Source of the DNA: JADJPO01 sp963825645
GTDB taxonomy: Bacteria; Actinomycetota; Actinomycetes; Actinomycetales; Kineosporiaceae
Direction of reading: 5' to 3'
Length of the DNA: 64,000 nt
Assembly: GCA_963825645.1 (NCBI GenBank)
Contig: CAWGTT010000007.1
Span: 62,001 to 126,000, forward strand
The notes under the pieces were generated by a model that worked only from the letters and a program-made list of their open reading frames with translations, was not told the DNA's origin and did not search any database. The stretch's first letter is position 1; every line of letters begins with the position of its first letter. Both the position numbers and the translations under genes were made by a program. This document shows positions 43,183-51,774 of this stretch, in pieces.

Positions 43183-44757
43183 TCAGGACGAGGTCCCGCG
43201 GGTGGCTGCGTCGGCCGTCTCCAGGTGCGGCCCGTCGACCGGGCACGCGAACGCGGGGCCGGTCCTCTGAGGTCCCTCCGGCACCGGCCAGGCCTCGATC
43301 CCGGGGGAGGGCCGTGGGTTGCGGATCCCGGCAGCGGCCAGTGCTGCACCGGCGACCAGCAGGGCGACACTGATCCCGATCGAGATCCGGAAGCCACTGC
43401 TGAACGCCGTCGCGGACCGGTAGTCGTCGCCGCTCAGGCCGGAAAGGGTGGGCAACAGCGCCACGGCGAGTAGGCCGGCGGCCCGGGCCACCGCGTTGTT
43501 CACCCCCGACGCCACCCCGACATGCTCGGGAGGGGCGGCGGCGAGCACCGTCGAGGTGAGCGGGGCGACCATCGTGGCCAGCCCGAGCCCGAACACCGAC
43601 ACGGCCGGCACTACGTCCCGCCAGAACGAGGCGCCCGACTCGATACGCAGCGTCAACAACAGGCCGCCGGAGGCGATCAGTGGGCCGGCGGTCATCTGCA
43701 GCCGCGGCCCGATCCGCTGGGCCAGCGCGCCGGATCGCGCCGACAGGGCCAGCATCACGAACGTCACCGGCAGTAGCGAGGCGCCGGCCAGCAGCGGGCT
43801 GAATCCGGCCACCACCTGCAGATTCAGCACCAGCAGGAAGAACACCGCGCCCAGCGCCGCGTATACGGCGAAGGTGACGAGGTTGGCCACGGTGAACTGG
43901 TGGGAGCGGAACATCAGCGGGGGAACGAGCGGCGCCGGGCTCGTGCGCTGCACCCCGACGAAGGTGGCCAGGGCCAGCACGCCGACGGCTGCGGCGACCA
44001 CGGTGGCGGCGGACACCGGGCGGCTGCCGACGGCGATCGAGGCATAGGTGATGCCGGCCAGACCCACCGCCCCGAGCACGGTGCCGGTCACGTCCAACGG
44101 TCGACCGGCCGCCGACGGGTCCGAGCTCTCGGGCACGTTCCGCAGGGCGACCACGACCACCAGCGCGGCGAGCGGCAGGTTGATCAGGAACACCAGGCGC
44201 CACGACCACACGTCGATCAGCCAGCCACCGAGGAACGGCCCGATCGCGGCGGCGATCCCGCCGAGGCCGGACCAGGCTCCGATGGCCCGGGCCCGGTCCG
44301 GAGCCGAGAACGAGGCAGAGAGGATGGCAAGACTGCTCGGGGTGAGCAGCGCCCCTCCGATGCCCTGCAGCGCCCTGGCCGCCACCAGGACGCCGATCGA
44401 GGGGGCCAACCCGCACAGCGCCGAGGCAAGGGCGAACCACACGGTGCCGACAACGAACATCCGGCGCCGGCCCAGCCGATCCGACAGCGACCCGCCCAGC
44501 AGGATGAGGGCCGCCAGGGTGAGGGTGTACCCGTTCAGGGTCCACTGCAGACCGCCCAGGTCCGAGTCCAGGTCCTGGCCGATCCGGCCGAGCGCCACAT
44601 TGACCACAGTGGCGTCGAGCATGGCCATCCCCGAGCCCAGGACGGTGGCCAGGATCACCCAGCGGCCCGCGGGCTCGCCGAACCTGGCCTGTCCCTGAGC
44701 GACCATCCCGCCATCATCCACGCGGCCGGCCCCTTGGGGATCGCTCAAGCCCGCCAT
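43183..44757 (-). CDS. MFS exporter, DHA2 (EmrB/QacA) family
   Basis: The 524-residue transporter has about 14 helices. Family motifs are MAMLDATVVNVAL in helix 1, the loop motif GSLSDRLGRRRMF, and the exporter motif C IGPFLGGWLIDVWSW. DHA2 transporters use the proton gradient to expel drugs or metabolites; the substrate is unknown. The C-terminal 30 residues are hydrophilic. The start at 44757 is followed by an in-frame ATG 18 codons later that could be the true start. Confidence 0.88.
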   Translation of the reverse strand: MAGLSDPQGAGRVDDGGMVAQGQARFGEPAGRWVILATVLGSGMAMLDATVVNVALGRIGQDLDSDLGGLQWTLNGYTLTLAALILLGGSLSDRLGRRRMFVVGTVWFALASALCGLAPSIGVLVAARALQGIGGALLTPSSLAILSASFSAPDRARAIGAWSGLGGIAAAIGPFLGGWLIDVWSWRLVFLINLPLAALVVVVALRNVPESSDPSAAGRPLDVTGTVLGAVGLAGITYASIAVGSRPVSAATVVAAAVGVLALATFVGVQRTSPAPLVPPLMFRSHQFTVANLVTFAVYAALGAVFFLLVLNLQVVAGFSPLLAGASLLPVTFVMLALSARSGALAQRIGPRLQMTAGPLIASGGLLLTLRIESGASFWRDVVPAVSVFGLGLATMVAPLTSTVLAAAPPEHVGVASGVNNAVARAAGLLAVALLPTLSGLSGDDYRSATAFSSGFRISIGISVALLVAGAALAAAGIRNPRPSPGIEAWPVPEGPQRTGPAFACPVDGPHLETADAATRGTSS

Positions 44758-44779
44758 CGCGACGGATCTGCGCTGGCAG

Positions 44780-45550
44780 CTAGGCGGCCGGCGGCACGCA
44801 CACCTCAGTGTCGTCCACCGTCGCCAGGGCGTCGTCCAGGGCCTTCAGGTCCTTCGGGGCCGCCGCCACCGTGGCCGTCCAGCGCTGAAGGTAGGCCTGG
44901 TCGTGCGCCTCGCCCGCCATCGCGTCGAGGTGACTCGACCACGCGTCGACCACCTTCGTCGCAGCGGTCACGGCGGCGTAGCTCGCCTGTGCGTAGGCGG
45001 CGCATACGGCTGCCTGACCGGCCCGACCGTCAGCGGATCCAGCGGAGAGGATCTGGGCAACCCGGGCGCATGCCCCACGGTCGGCGTCGAACGGGGTCTT
45101 CGCTTCCCGGAACCGGGTGACGTCCTGCGGGCCGGGCGCTTTCGACTCCTTCCACAACGCCTTCGCCTGGGCAGAGGTGATCTCCCCACGATCGAAGGCC
45201 TGCTGTGCCCCGATGTGCGTGACCCAGTGGGAGGCTGCGGTCCGACCCGCCGTCAAGGTGGCCGTGGCCGCCTGCAGCTCCGCCTCGCATCGAGCCCAGG
45301 CGGTCGCCGCTGCGGCAACGTTGGTGGCTGACGGCGCGTCTACCTGGCCGCCGCGGGCAACGCTGGGCGCAGAGGGCGCGGTTCCGGTCCCAGACGGCGG
45401 GGCACCCGCCTGTTGGCCCCCGGCGACGGTGCCGAAGGAACCGAAGAGGACTATCCAGAACCCGTAGCCCAACAGGGCGGTTGCTGTCACGGCCCCGAGG
45501 AGGACCGCGGCAGGACGCCAGAGCCCGGCGCGAAGTCGAGGGGTCGTCAT
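44780..45550 (-). CDS. Membrane-anchored exported protein, unknown function
   Basis: The 256-residue protein has an N-terminal membrane helix (residues 13-37, AVLLGAVTATALLGYGFWIV) and a Pro/Gly/Ser-rich spacer. A mostly helical outer domain carries several tryptophans and four cysteines (RCEAEL, GACARV, AVCAAY, EVCVPP). The even number of cysteines suggests disulfides outside the cell. No family is recognised. It is transcribed toward the MFS gene, 22 bases away. Confidence 0.68.
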   Translation of the reverse strand: MTTPRLRAGLWRPAAVLLGAVTATALLGYGFWIVLFGSFGTVAGGQQAGAPPSGTGTAPSAPSVARGGQVDAPSATNVAAAATAWARCEAELQAATATLTAGRTAASHWVTHIGAQQAFDRGEITSAQAKALWKESKAPGPQDVTRFREAKTPFDADRGACARVAQILSAGSADGRAGQAAVCAAYAQASYAAVTAATKVVDAWSSHLDAMAGEAHDQAYLQRWTATVAAAPKDLKALDDALATVDDTEVCVPPAA

Positions 45551-45613
45551 GCAGTCTTCCTCCGGGTGATCAGGTACTCAGCGTAAGTGGTAGCCGCGCC
45601 TCTGCGCCAGGAA

Positions 45614-45630
45614 GGTCACTCTTGGTGACC
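45614..45630. promoter_or_regulatory. Operator-like palindrome GGTCAC-N5-GTGACC
   Basis: Two 6-bp arms flank TCTTG between the divergent membrane protein and monooxygenase genes. The size and spacing suit a dimeric regulator. Confidence 0.4.
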
Positions 45631-45726
45631 AGCTCCGGTCGGGCCACACCCCATGGGTAGTTCTGCCCACCCCGGCCAATCGTTGATGGGTGGTCCGGCC
45701 GACGCGGTCCGCCGGCCCCACTTCCT

Positions 45727-45838
45727 AGCGTCAGATGCACCGAGCGTCAGATGCACCGAGCGTCAGATGCACCGAGCGTCAGATGCACCGAGCGTCAGAT
45801 GCACCGAGCGTCAGATGCACCGAGCGTCAGATGCACCG
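45727..45838 (+). repeat. Seven perfect 16-bp tandem repeats
   Basis: The unit AGCGTCAGATGCACCG is repeated seven times with no change. It ends 15 bases before the monooxygenase start, so it occupies the promoter-leader region. Each unit contains an ATG. Because 16 is not a multiple of 3, successive ATGs fall in all three frames. Confidence 0.97.
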
Positions 45839-45853
45839 AGACGGGGAGCAGTC

Positions 45854-46963
45854 ATGCACAGGATCGAGACCGTCATCATCGGGGCCGGGCAGGCCGGCCT
45901 GGCCACGGCCTACCACCTGCGCCGCGTGGGCAGGGAGTGTGTCGTCCTGGACGGCGGCCGGCGGGTCGGTGACCAGTGGCGCCGGCAGTGGGACAGCCTG
46001 CGGCTGTACTCGCCGGCGAAGTTCGACGCGCTGCCCGGGATGGCCTTCCCGGCCCCGCCGTGGTCCTACCCCGGCAAGGACGAAGTCGCCGACTACCTGG
46101 AGGCGTATGCCCGGCGCTGGGACCTGCCGGTCCTCCTCGGCGTCCGCGTCGACCGGGTCACCGGTGCGCAGGACGGCGAGGGGTTCGTCGTCGACACCAC
46201 CGCGGGCACCTGGCACTGCGGCAACGTCGTGGTGGCAACGGGCACCTTCGGGCGCACGCCGGTCGTGCCGGAATGCGCCGCCCAGCTCGACCCGTCGATC
46301 CTGCAGCTGCATTCCAGCGAGTACCGTCGTCCCGGGCAGCTCCAGGACGGTCCGGTCCTGGTGGTCGGCGCGTCCCACTCCGGCTGCGACATCGCCTACG
46401 AGGTCGCGCAGACCCGGCCGACCACCCTGGTCGGTCGCGACTGCGGGCAGATCCCGATCCGGCTGGAGTCCCGCCGGATCCGGGCCGTCTTCCCGGTGCT
46501 GGTGTTCCTGTGGCGACACCTCATGACCCGGCGAACGCCGTTGGGGCGCAAGGAGATGGCGCTGGTCCGGTTCCACGGCGGGCCGATGCTGCGGGTGAAG
46601 CGCTCCGACCTCGCCGCGCGCGGCGTCGTCCGCAACGAGGCGCGGGTGGACGGCGTCTGGGATGGTCGCCCGGTGCTGAGTGACGGGAGCGTGGTCGAGG
46701 CCGCCAACGTCATCTGGGCGACCGGCTTCCGTCAGTCGTTCGACTGGCTCGACCTACCGGTCGTCGGGGACGATGGGTGGCCGCGGGAGTACCGCGGCGT
46801 CGCGGACGACGTCCCCGGGCTGTTCTTCTGCGGCCTGTCCTTCCAGTTCTCGTTCTCGTCGATGCTGATGGCCGGGGTCGGGCGGGACGCTCAGTACGTC
46901 GCCTCAAAGGTCGCCGACCGGTCGGCGCGAAACACCGCAGCCTGGGAGCGCCAGGTCGCGTGA
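45854..46963 (+). CDS. Flavin-containing monooxygenase-like oxidoreductase
   Basis: The protein has 369 residues from ATG 45854, which follows GGGGAG. It has an N-terminal FAD site (VIIGAGQAGLATAYHLRR), a W-R-R-Q-W-D-S-L-R-L-Y-S block typical of TrkA/CzcO-type monooxygenases, and a second dinucleotide site (VLVVGASHSGCDIAYEVA). The NADPH-linked tail motif ANVIWATGFRQSFDWLDLP is also present. Such enzymes oxidise small nucleophiles or ketones. The tandem repeats upstream can read as an in-frame N-terminal extension, but they lack homology. It ends in a TGATG overlap with an alternative start of the LuxR gene. Confidence 0.85.
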   Translation: MHRIETVIIGAGQAGLATAYHLRRVGRECVVLDGGRRVGDQWRRQWDSLRLYSPAKFDALPGMAFPAPPWSYPGKDEVADYLEAYARRWDLPVLLGVRVDRVTGAQDGEGFVVDTTAGTWHCGNVVVATGTFGRTPVVPECAAQLDPSILQLHSSEYRRPGQLQDGPVLVVGASHSGCDIAYEVAQTRPTTLVGRDCGQIPIRLESRRIRAVFPVLVFLWRHLMTRRTPLGRKEMALVRFHGGPMLRVKRSDLAARGVVRNEARVDGVWDGRPVLSDGSVVEAANVIWATGFRQSFDWLDLPVVGDDGWPREYRGVADDVPGLFFCGLSFQFSFSSMLMAGVGRDAQYVASKVADRSARNTAAWERQVA

Positions 46964-47022
46964 TGCGGCCAAGCGTTGCGGACTCACGACGCGAGTATCG
47001 TCCGGACGAGGAGGTACTCGCG

Positions 47023-48651
47023 ATGGGCGTGGTCGATGAGCTGCTCCGGGCACGCGCGGACTTCGAACGCGGCGAGTGGACCGCGGCGCTCCAGGCCTGG
47101 TCAGGCGTCGAGCCCGATCGCCTGAGCGCCGACGATCTTTCGGCCCTGGGGGTGGCGGCCTTCCTGGTGGGCCGGCGCGAGGTCGCGGTCGAGACGTTCC
47201 AGCGGGCGTTCCGGTCGTGCGAGGGCTCGGGCGACCTGGCCGGCGCCATCGCGTCCGCCTTCCACCTGTCCATGCTCTTCGGCACCGGAGGCGAACCCGC
47301 GCTGGCGGCCGGCTGGACCGCCCGGGCGCAGCGACTGCTCGAGGAGCTGGGGCGTGACGCCGTGGCGACCGGTTATGTCGCCTTCCTGCGGATGCACGCC
47401 TACCTCGCTGCCGCCGACTGGCCGGCTGCGGCGGCCTGCGCCGCTGAGACCGTGGCCGCGGCGGGGCGGCACGGCGACCGCGACCTGCTCGCCCTGGGAC
47501 TGTGCTCGCAGGGCAGGCTGAGGATCTACTCCGGCCAGGTGGCCGCGGGTCTGGCCCTGCTCGACGAGGCGATGGCGGGCGTCACGGCCGGGGAGGTCTC
47601 GGCCATCGTCTTCGGCCACGTCTACTGCGCCGCGATCGAGGGCTGCCAGGAGATCGCCGACCTCGGCCGGGTCGCGGAGTGGACGTCGGCCCTGCACCGC
47701 TGGTGCGCTGCCCAGCCGGGACTGGTGGCCTTCACCGGCCAGTGCGCGGTGCACCGCGGCCAGGTGATGCGGTTGCGGGGAGCGTGGGTCGAGGCATTGG
47801 AGGAGCTCACGCTGGCGGTCGAGCGCTACCGGCGGGTGGGCTCGATGGACGCCGCCGGTCTGGCCGAGTGCGAGCGCGGCGACCTGCTGCGGCTGCGTGG
47901 TGAGTACGCCGCGGCCGAGGAGGCCTATCAGCGTTCCGGGGAGCATGGCTATGACCCGCAGCCCGGCCTGGCGCTGCTCTGGCTGGCGCGCGGGTCGGAT
48001 CGGGCCGCCTCGGCCGCCGTCCGGCGGTTGCTCGACGAACCCGGCGCGCCGGTGCGCCGCGCTCGGCTGCTGCCCGGTGCGATCGACCTGCTGGTCGCCA
48101 CCGGCCAGGTGGACGACGCCCGCTCCGCCGCCGTGGAGCTGGACGGCGTCGCCACCGACATCGCCACCTCGGCGCTGGTGGCCCAGGCGGCGTACGCGTC
48201 GGCGGCCGTCGAGCTCGCCGCGGGGGACCCGTCGGGGGCGCTGCCCTACCTGCGAAAGGCGCGCCGGCTGTGGGCCCGCGTGGACAGTCCCTACGAGAGC
48301 GCCCGGGTGCGGCACCTGACCGGGCGCGCGCTGGCGGCGCTCGGCGACCACGAGTCCGCCCGGCAGGAGTGGGAGTCGGCGCGCGATGCCTTTCTGATCG
48401 TGGGTGCCCGGCCGGATCTCGAGGAGGTGGGTCGGCTGCTCGGCCCGGGCATGTTGCCCGCCGGGCTGACCGCACGCGAGGTCGAGGTGCTGCGGCTGGT
48501 CGCCTCCGGGCGCAGCAACGCCCAGATCGCCGGTGAGCTCGTGCTCAGCGACAAGACCGTAGCCCGGCACCTGTCGAACATCTTCACCAAGCTCGACGTC
48601 ACCTCCCGGACCGCCGCCGCCGCCTTCGCCTTCGAGCACGGCCTGGCCTGA
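47023..48651 (+). CDS. LuxR-type regulator with TPR-like domain
   Basis: The 542-residue protein starts at ATG 47023 after GAGGAGG; an ATG at 46963 overlapping the previous stop is the alternative. Residues 1-460 are helical repeats of TPR type (AALQAWSGVEPDRLSADDLS and following). Residues 483-540 are a LuxR HTH (TAREVEVLRLVASGRSNAQI, then HLSNIFTKLDV). It lacks an ATPase domain. It is probably co-transcribed with the monooxygenase and could control it. Confidence 0.85.
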   Translation: MGVVDELLRARADFERGEWTAALQAWSGVEPDRLSADDLSALGVAAFLVGRREVAVETFQRAFRSCEGSGDLAGAIASAFHLSMLFGTGGEPALAAGWTARAQRLLEELGRDAVATGYVAFLRMHAYLAAADWPAAAACAAETVAAAGRHGDRDLLALGLCSQGRLRIYSGQVAAGLALLDEAMAGVTAGEVSAIVFGHVYCAAIEGCQEIADLGRVAEWTSALHRWCAAQPGLVAFTGQCAVHRGQVMRLRGAWVEALEELTLAVERYRRVGSMDAAGLAECERGDLLRLRGEYAAAEEAYQRSGEHGYDPQPGLALLWLARGSDRAASAAVRRLLDEPGAPVRRARLLPGAIDLLVATGQVDDARSAAVELDGVATDIATSALVAQAAYASAAVELAAGDPSGALPYLRKARRLWARVDSPYESARVRHLTGRALAALGDHESARQEWESARDAFLIVGARPDLEEVGRLLGPGMLPAGLTAREVEVLRLVASGRSNAQIAGELVLSDKTVARHLSNIFTKLDVTSRTAAAAFAFEHGLA

Positions 48652-48684
48652 GTCCGGGATCACAGGCCCGCGTCGCATGATCGG

Positions 48685-48733
48685 CGTCAGGGTGAGGTTT
48701 CGCCCCAGCCAACGGGTCAGAACCTCACACTGA
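48685..48733. repeat. Dispersed palindromic element, copy B
   Basis: Arms TCAGGGTGAGGTT (48687-48699) and AACCTCACACTGA (48721-48733) pair at 12 of 13 positions around a 21-base loop. It lies between two convergent genes, like copy A, and could serve as a bidirectional terminator. Confidence 0.7.
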
Positions 48734-48788
48734 CCGCGATCGATCCCCCAGTGATCGGCGCCCATCATGATCGCCGCCGGCCGGCGGG

Positions 48789-49793
48789 TCAGGGCAGGCT
48801 GAGGACGGCGGCGCCTGTGACCCGGTCGCCGGCCAGGTCGCGCAGCGCGGTGTCGGCGCCGGTGAACGGGCGGACGTCGACGGTCGCGCGCACCCCGAGG
48901 GCTGCGGCCAGGCGAAGGAACTCCTCGCCGTCCGCCCGGGTGTTGGCGGTGACGCTGCGTACCTCGCGTTCCTCGAACAGCTCGCGGGCGTAGTTCAGGG
49001 GCGGCACGTCGGACAGGTGGATCCCGGCGATGGACAGAATCCCGCCGCGGTCCAGAGCCCGCAGCGCGACTGGCACCAGGGTGCCGACGGGGGCGAACAG
49101 GATCGCCGCGTCGAGCTTTTCCGGCGGTTCGGCGTCGGCGCCGCCGGCCGAGGCTGCTCCGAGCTCGAGTGCCAGCCGCTGCGCGTCCGGGGACCGGGTG
49201 AGCACGTGCACTGTGGCGCCCTGCGCGAGGGCGACCTGGGCGACCAGGTGCGCCGAGGCGCCGAAGCCGTAGATGCCCAGCCGCCCGCCCGGCGGCAGAG
49301 CGGCGCGTTTGAGGGACCGGTAGCCGACGATGCCGGCGCAAAGCAGCGGAGCGGCGTGCACGTCGTCCACCGTCTCGGGCAGCCGATAGGCGAAGGCGGC
49401 GTCCACCACGGCCAGCTCGGCGAACCCACCGTCCGCGTCCCACCCGGTGAACTGCGTTGCGGGGCAAAGGTTCTCCCGTCCCGAGCGGCAGTACCGGCAG
49501 GCGCCGCAGGTACCCCGTAGCCATGCGATGCCGACCCGGTCGCCGATCGCGAACCGGGTGGTGCCCTCACCGACGACGTCCACCAGGCCGACCACCTCGT
49601 GGCCGGGGACAGTGCACGCCCGGCGCGGCGCCAGGTCGCCCTCGGCGAGGTGCAGGTCGGTCCGGCACACGCCGCAGGCCCGCACGGAGACCCTGATCTG
49701 GCCGGGACCTGGAACCGGATCCTCCCGCTCGGTGAGACGCAACGGCCGGGCCGTGGCCACCGGGCCCGGTTGCTCGACTACCCAGGCACGCAT
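48789..49793 (-). CDS. Zinc-dependent alcohol dehydrogenase (AdhA/AdhP type)
   Basis: The 334-residue enzyme has the catalytic zinc site (CGVCRTDLHLAEG, PGHEVVG), the structural zinc lobe with four cysteines (CGACRYCRSGRENLC) and a Rossmann site (LGIYGFGASAHLVAQVAL). FGWDADGG-type residues (FTGWDADGGFAELAV) match the zinc ADH subgroup active on short alcohols or aldehydes. It probably uses NAD(H). Both ends look complete. Confidence 0.87.
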   Translation of the reverse strand: MRAWVVEQPGPVATARPLRLTEREDPVPGPGQIRVSVRACGVCRTDLHLAEGDLAPRRACTVPGHEVVGLVDVVGEGTTRFAIGDRVGIAWLRGTCGACRYCRSGRENLCPATQFTGWDADGGFAELAVVDAAFAYRLPETVDDVHAAPLLCAGIVGYRSLKRAALPPGGRLGIYGFGASAHLVAQVALAQGATVHVLTRSPDAQRLALELGAASAGGADAEPPEKLDAAILFAPVGTLVPVALRALDRGGILSIAGIHLSDVPPLNYARELFEEREVRSVTANTRADGEEFLRLAAALGVRATVDVRPFTGADTALRDLAGDRVTGAAVLSLP

Positions 49794-49806
49794 CGGACCT
49801 CCAGGA

Positions 49807-50574
49807 CTAAACCGTCGCCCGGACGGCCCACGCGGTCGCGCGGGTCGTGAACGGCCCGTCAGGCAGCAGTGCCCGGCAGCGCCGGCTGAGCTCCTCGCGC
49901 TCCGGCGGGGTCAGCGCGGCGACGTGGGCGCCAGCGGGGCCGACGCCGAGGGTGTACGGACGCCACCAGTCCTCGAAGGAGGCATGGGCGACCTCGATCG
50001 TCAGTGGGGTCGCTGTGCTGTCGTGCAGGCCCGCCTGCGTGAACAGAGCCTGCAGGTGTCCTTCGCGGACCCCGGGCAGGGTCGACTCATCGGGCGTCCC
50101 GGGGCTCAGCTCGCGGGCGGCGTCCCAGAACACCGCCAGCGGGCCGGTACCGCCGGCCTGGTCCCAGACGTTCGCCGCGACGACCCCGCCCGGCCGGCAG
50201 GCGCGGGCCATCTCGGTCAGGCCCGCCACCGGGTCGGCCATGAAGTGCACGACGAGCTGGGCGAGGGCGGCGTCGAACCCGCCGTCCTCGTAGGGCAGGT
50301 CTTCGGCGTCACCCAGCCGGACATCCACGCCGGGAAAGCGCTTCTGCATGACGGCGACGAAGGACTGCGACGGGTCCACGGCACGTACCCGGCCAGTGCC
50401 GAGCCGGGTGACGAGGACGTCGGTCAGGGCACCGGTGCCACATCCGACGTCCAACACCGTCTGACCGGCGGCGACCCCGGCGAAGTCGGCGAACACCGCG
50501 GCGAGCGGCCCCGAGAACCGCCCCATGAACAGCCCGTACGCATCCGCGCTGACCTCGAACGACACACCTGCCAT
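49807..50574 (-). CDS. Class I SAM-dependent methyltransferase
   Basis: The 255-residue protein has motif I VLDVGCGTGALTDVL (residues 40-54), AVDPSQ for the ribose contact, GDAEDLPYEDGGFDAALAQL, and ARACRPGGVVAANVWD. The C-terminal third fits the UbiE/phosphatidylethanolamine-type small methyltransferase shape. It lies 13 bases upstream of the ADH start and is probably in the same operon. Substrate unknown. Confidence 0.83.
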   Translation of the reverse strand: MAGVSFEVSADAYGLFMGRFSGPLAAVFADFAGVAAGQTVLDVGCGTGALTDVLVTRLGTGRVRAVDPSQSFVAVMQKRFPGVDVRLGDAEDLPYEDGGFDAALAQLVVHFMADPVAGLTEMARACRPGGVVAANVWDQAGGTGPLAVFWDAARELSPGTPDESTLPGVREGHLQALFTQAGLHDSTATPLTIEVAHASFEDWWRPYTLGVGPAGAHVAALTPPEREELSRRCRALLPDGPFTTRATAWAVRATV

Positions 50575-50796
50575 CCTGCTCCGCAGCCGCAGCGATGTCA
50601 GTACCGATCCTCAGCTCATCCGACGGTGAGAAACGGCGTCACGGTGGCCACCGGTGCGATCTGACGTTGAACGCCTCGGCCTCCATGCTGCGACCGCGCT
50701 CGACGCTGTGCCTGTCGCCATCATGCTCCAATGAGGCTGCACCAGCGGACCTGCGCCGCAGTCCGCGAGCAGTCGCCGGCCAAGGAGCTCCGCACC

Positions 50797-51774
50797 ATGC
50801 CCACGATGCGAGCCGTCGTACTCGATGCACCCGGACCGCCGGATGCCCTCCAGATCCGTGACGTTCCGGTCCCCACCCCGCGCAGCGGACAGGTCCTGGT
50901 CAAGGTCGAAGCCTTCGGACTGAACCGATCCGAGCTGCACACCCGCCTCGGGCTGGGCGACGGCGTCACCTTTCCCCGCGTTCTGGGGATCGAGGCCACC
51001 GGCACCGTCGTGGAGTGCCCGGGCGGCGAGTTCGACCATGGGCAGCAGGTCGCCGCGCTGATGGGCGGGATGGGCCGCACCGTCGACGGCGGGTACGCCG
51101 AGTACACCTGCGTTCCGGTCGGTCAGGTCGTGCCGTTCACCAGCGAGCTCGGCTGGGAGATCCTCGGCGCGGTCCCCGAGATGCTGCAGACCGCGCACGG
51201 ATCACTCACCGTCGGCCTCGACGCCCGCGCCGGCCAGTCTTTGCTCATCCGAGGTGGCACGTCCTCGGTCGGCATGGCCACGGCCGTGCTCGCCAAACGA
51301 CTCGACATGACTGTCCTGTCCACCACCCGAAACCCGAGCAAGGCCGGGGCGCTCGAGCGCATCGGCGTCGACCACGTCCTGGTCGACGACGGCGCCGTCG
51401 CGGACCAGGCCCGCTCGGAGTTCCCCGCCGGCGTCGACGTCGCCCTCGAGCTGATCGGTACCCCGACGCTGCCCGACACGCTGCGAGCGACCCGTGTCCA
51501 CGGTGTGGTGTGCTTCACCGGGATGCTGTCCAACCAGTGGACCGTCCGCGACTTCTATCCCATCGACTACCTGCCCCGCGGGGTGCGGCTGACGGCCTAC
51601 GGCGGGGACGCCACCGACCTCCCCGTCGGAGTACTGCAGGGCTTCCTCGATGCCGTTGCCGCCGGTGAGGCGGTCGTGCCCCTGCACCGCACCTACCGAC
51701 TCGACGAGATCGCGCAGGCACACGCCGACATGGAGGCCGGACGCGCCACCGGCAAGCTGGTCGTGCTCCCATGA
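50797..51774 (+). CDS. MDR family zinc-free dehydrogenase/quinone reductase
   Basis: The protein has 325 residues from ATG 50797, which follows AAGGAG. It has a GroES-like N-domain (QVLVKVEAFGLNRSELHTR), the nucleotide site LLIRGGTSSVGMATAVLAK, and the C-terminal block VVPLHRTYRLDEIAQAHADM. The catalytic zinc cysteines are absent. It probably reduces quinones or unsaturated carbonyls. It is coupled to the CPBP gene by a 4-base overlap. Confidence 0.83.
   Translation: MPTMRAVVLDAPGPPDALQIRDVPVPTPRSGQVLVKVEAFGLNRSELHTRLGLGDGVTFPRVLGIEATGTVVECPGGEFDHGQQVAALMGGMGRTVDGGYAEYTCVPVGQVVPFTSELGWEILGAVPEMLQTAHGSLTVGLDARAGQSLLIRGGTSSVGMATAVLAKRLDMTVLSTTRNPSKAGALERIGVDHVLVDDGAVADQARSEFPAGVDVALELIGTPTLPDTLRATRVHGVVCFTGMLSNQWTVRDFYPIDYLPRGVRLTAYGGDATDLPVGVLQGFLDAVAAGEAVVPLHRTYRLDEIAQAHADMEAGRATGKLVVLP

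Noticed and set aside
45727..45838. Tandem repeats as a CRISPR array
   Set aside because: Units are 16 bp and directly adjacent with no spacers, and no cas genes are in the window.
45695..45900. N-terminal extension of the monooxygenase through the repeat array
   Set aside because: The translated repeats have no homology to the family, and a ribosome site plus the FAD motif place the start at 45854.
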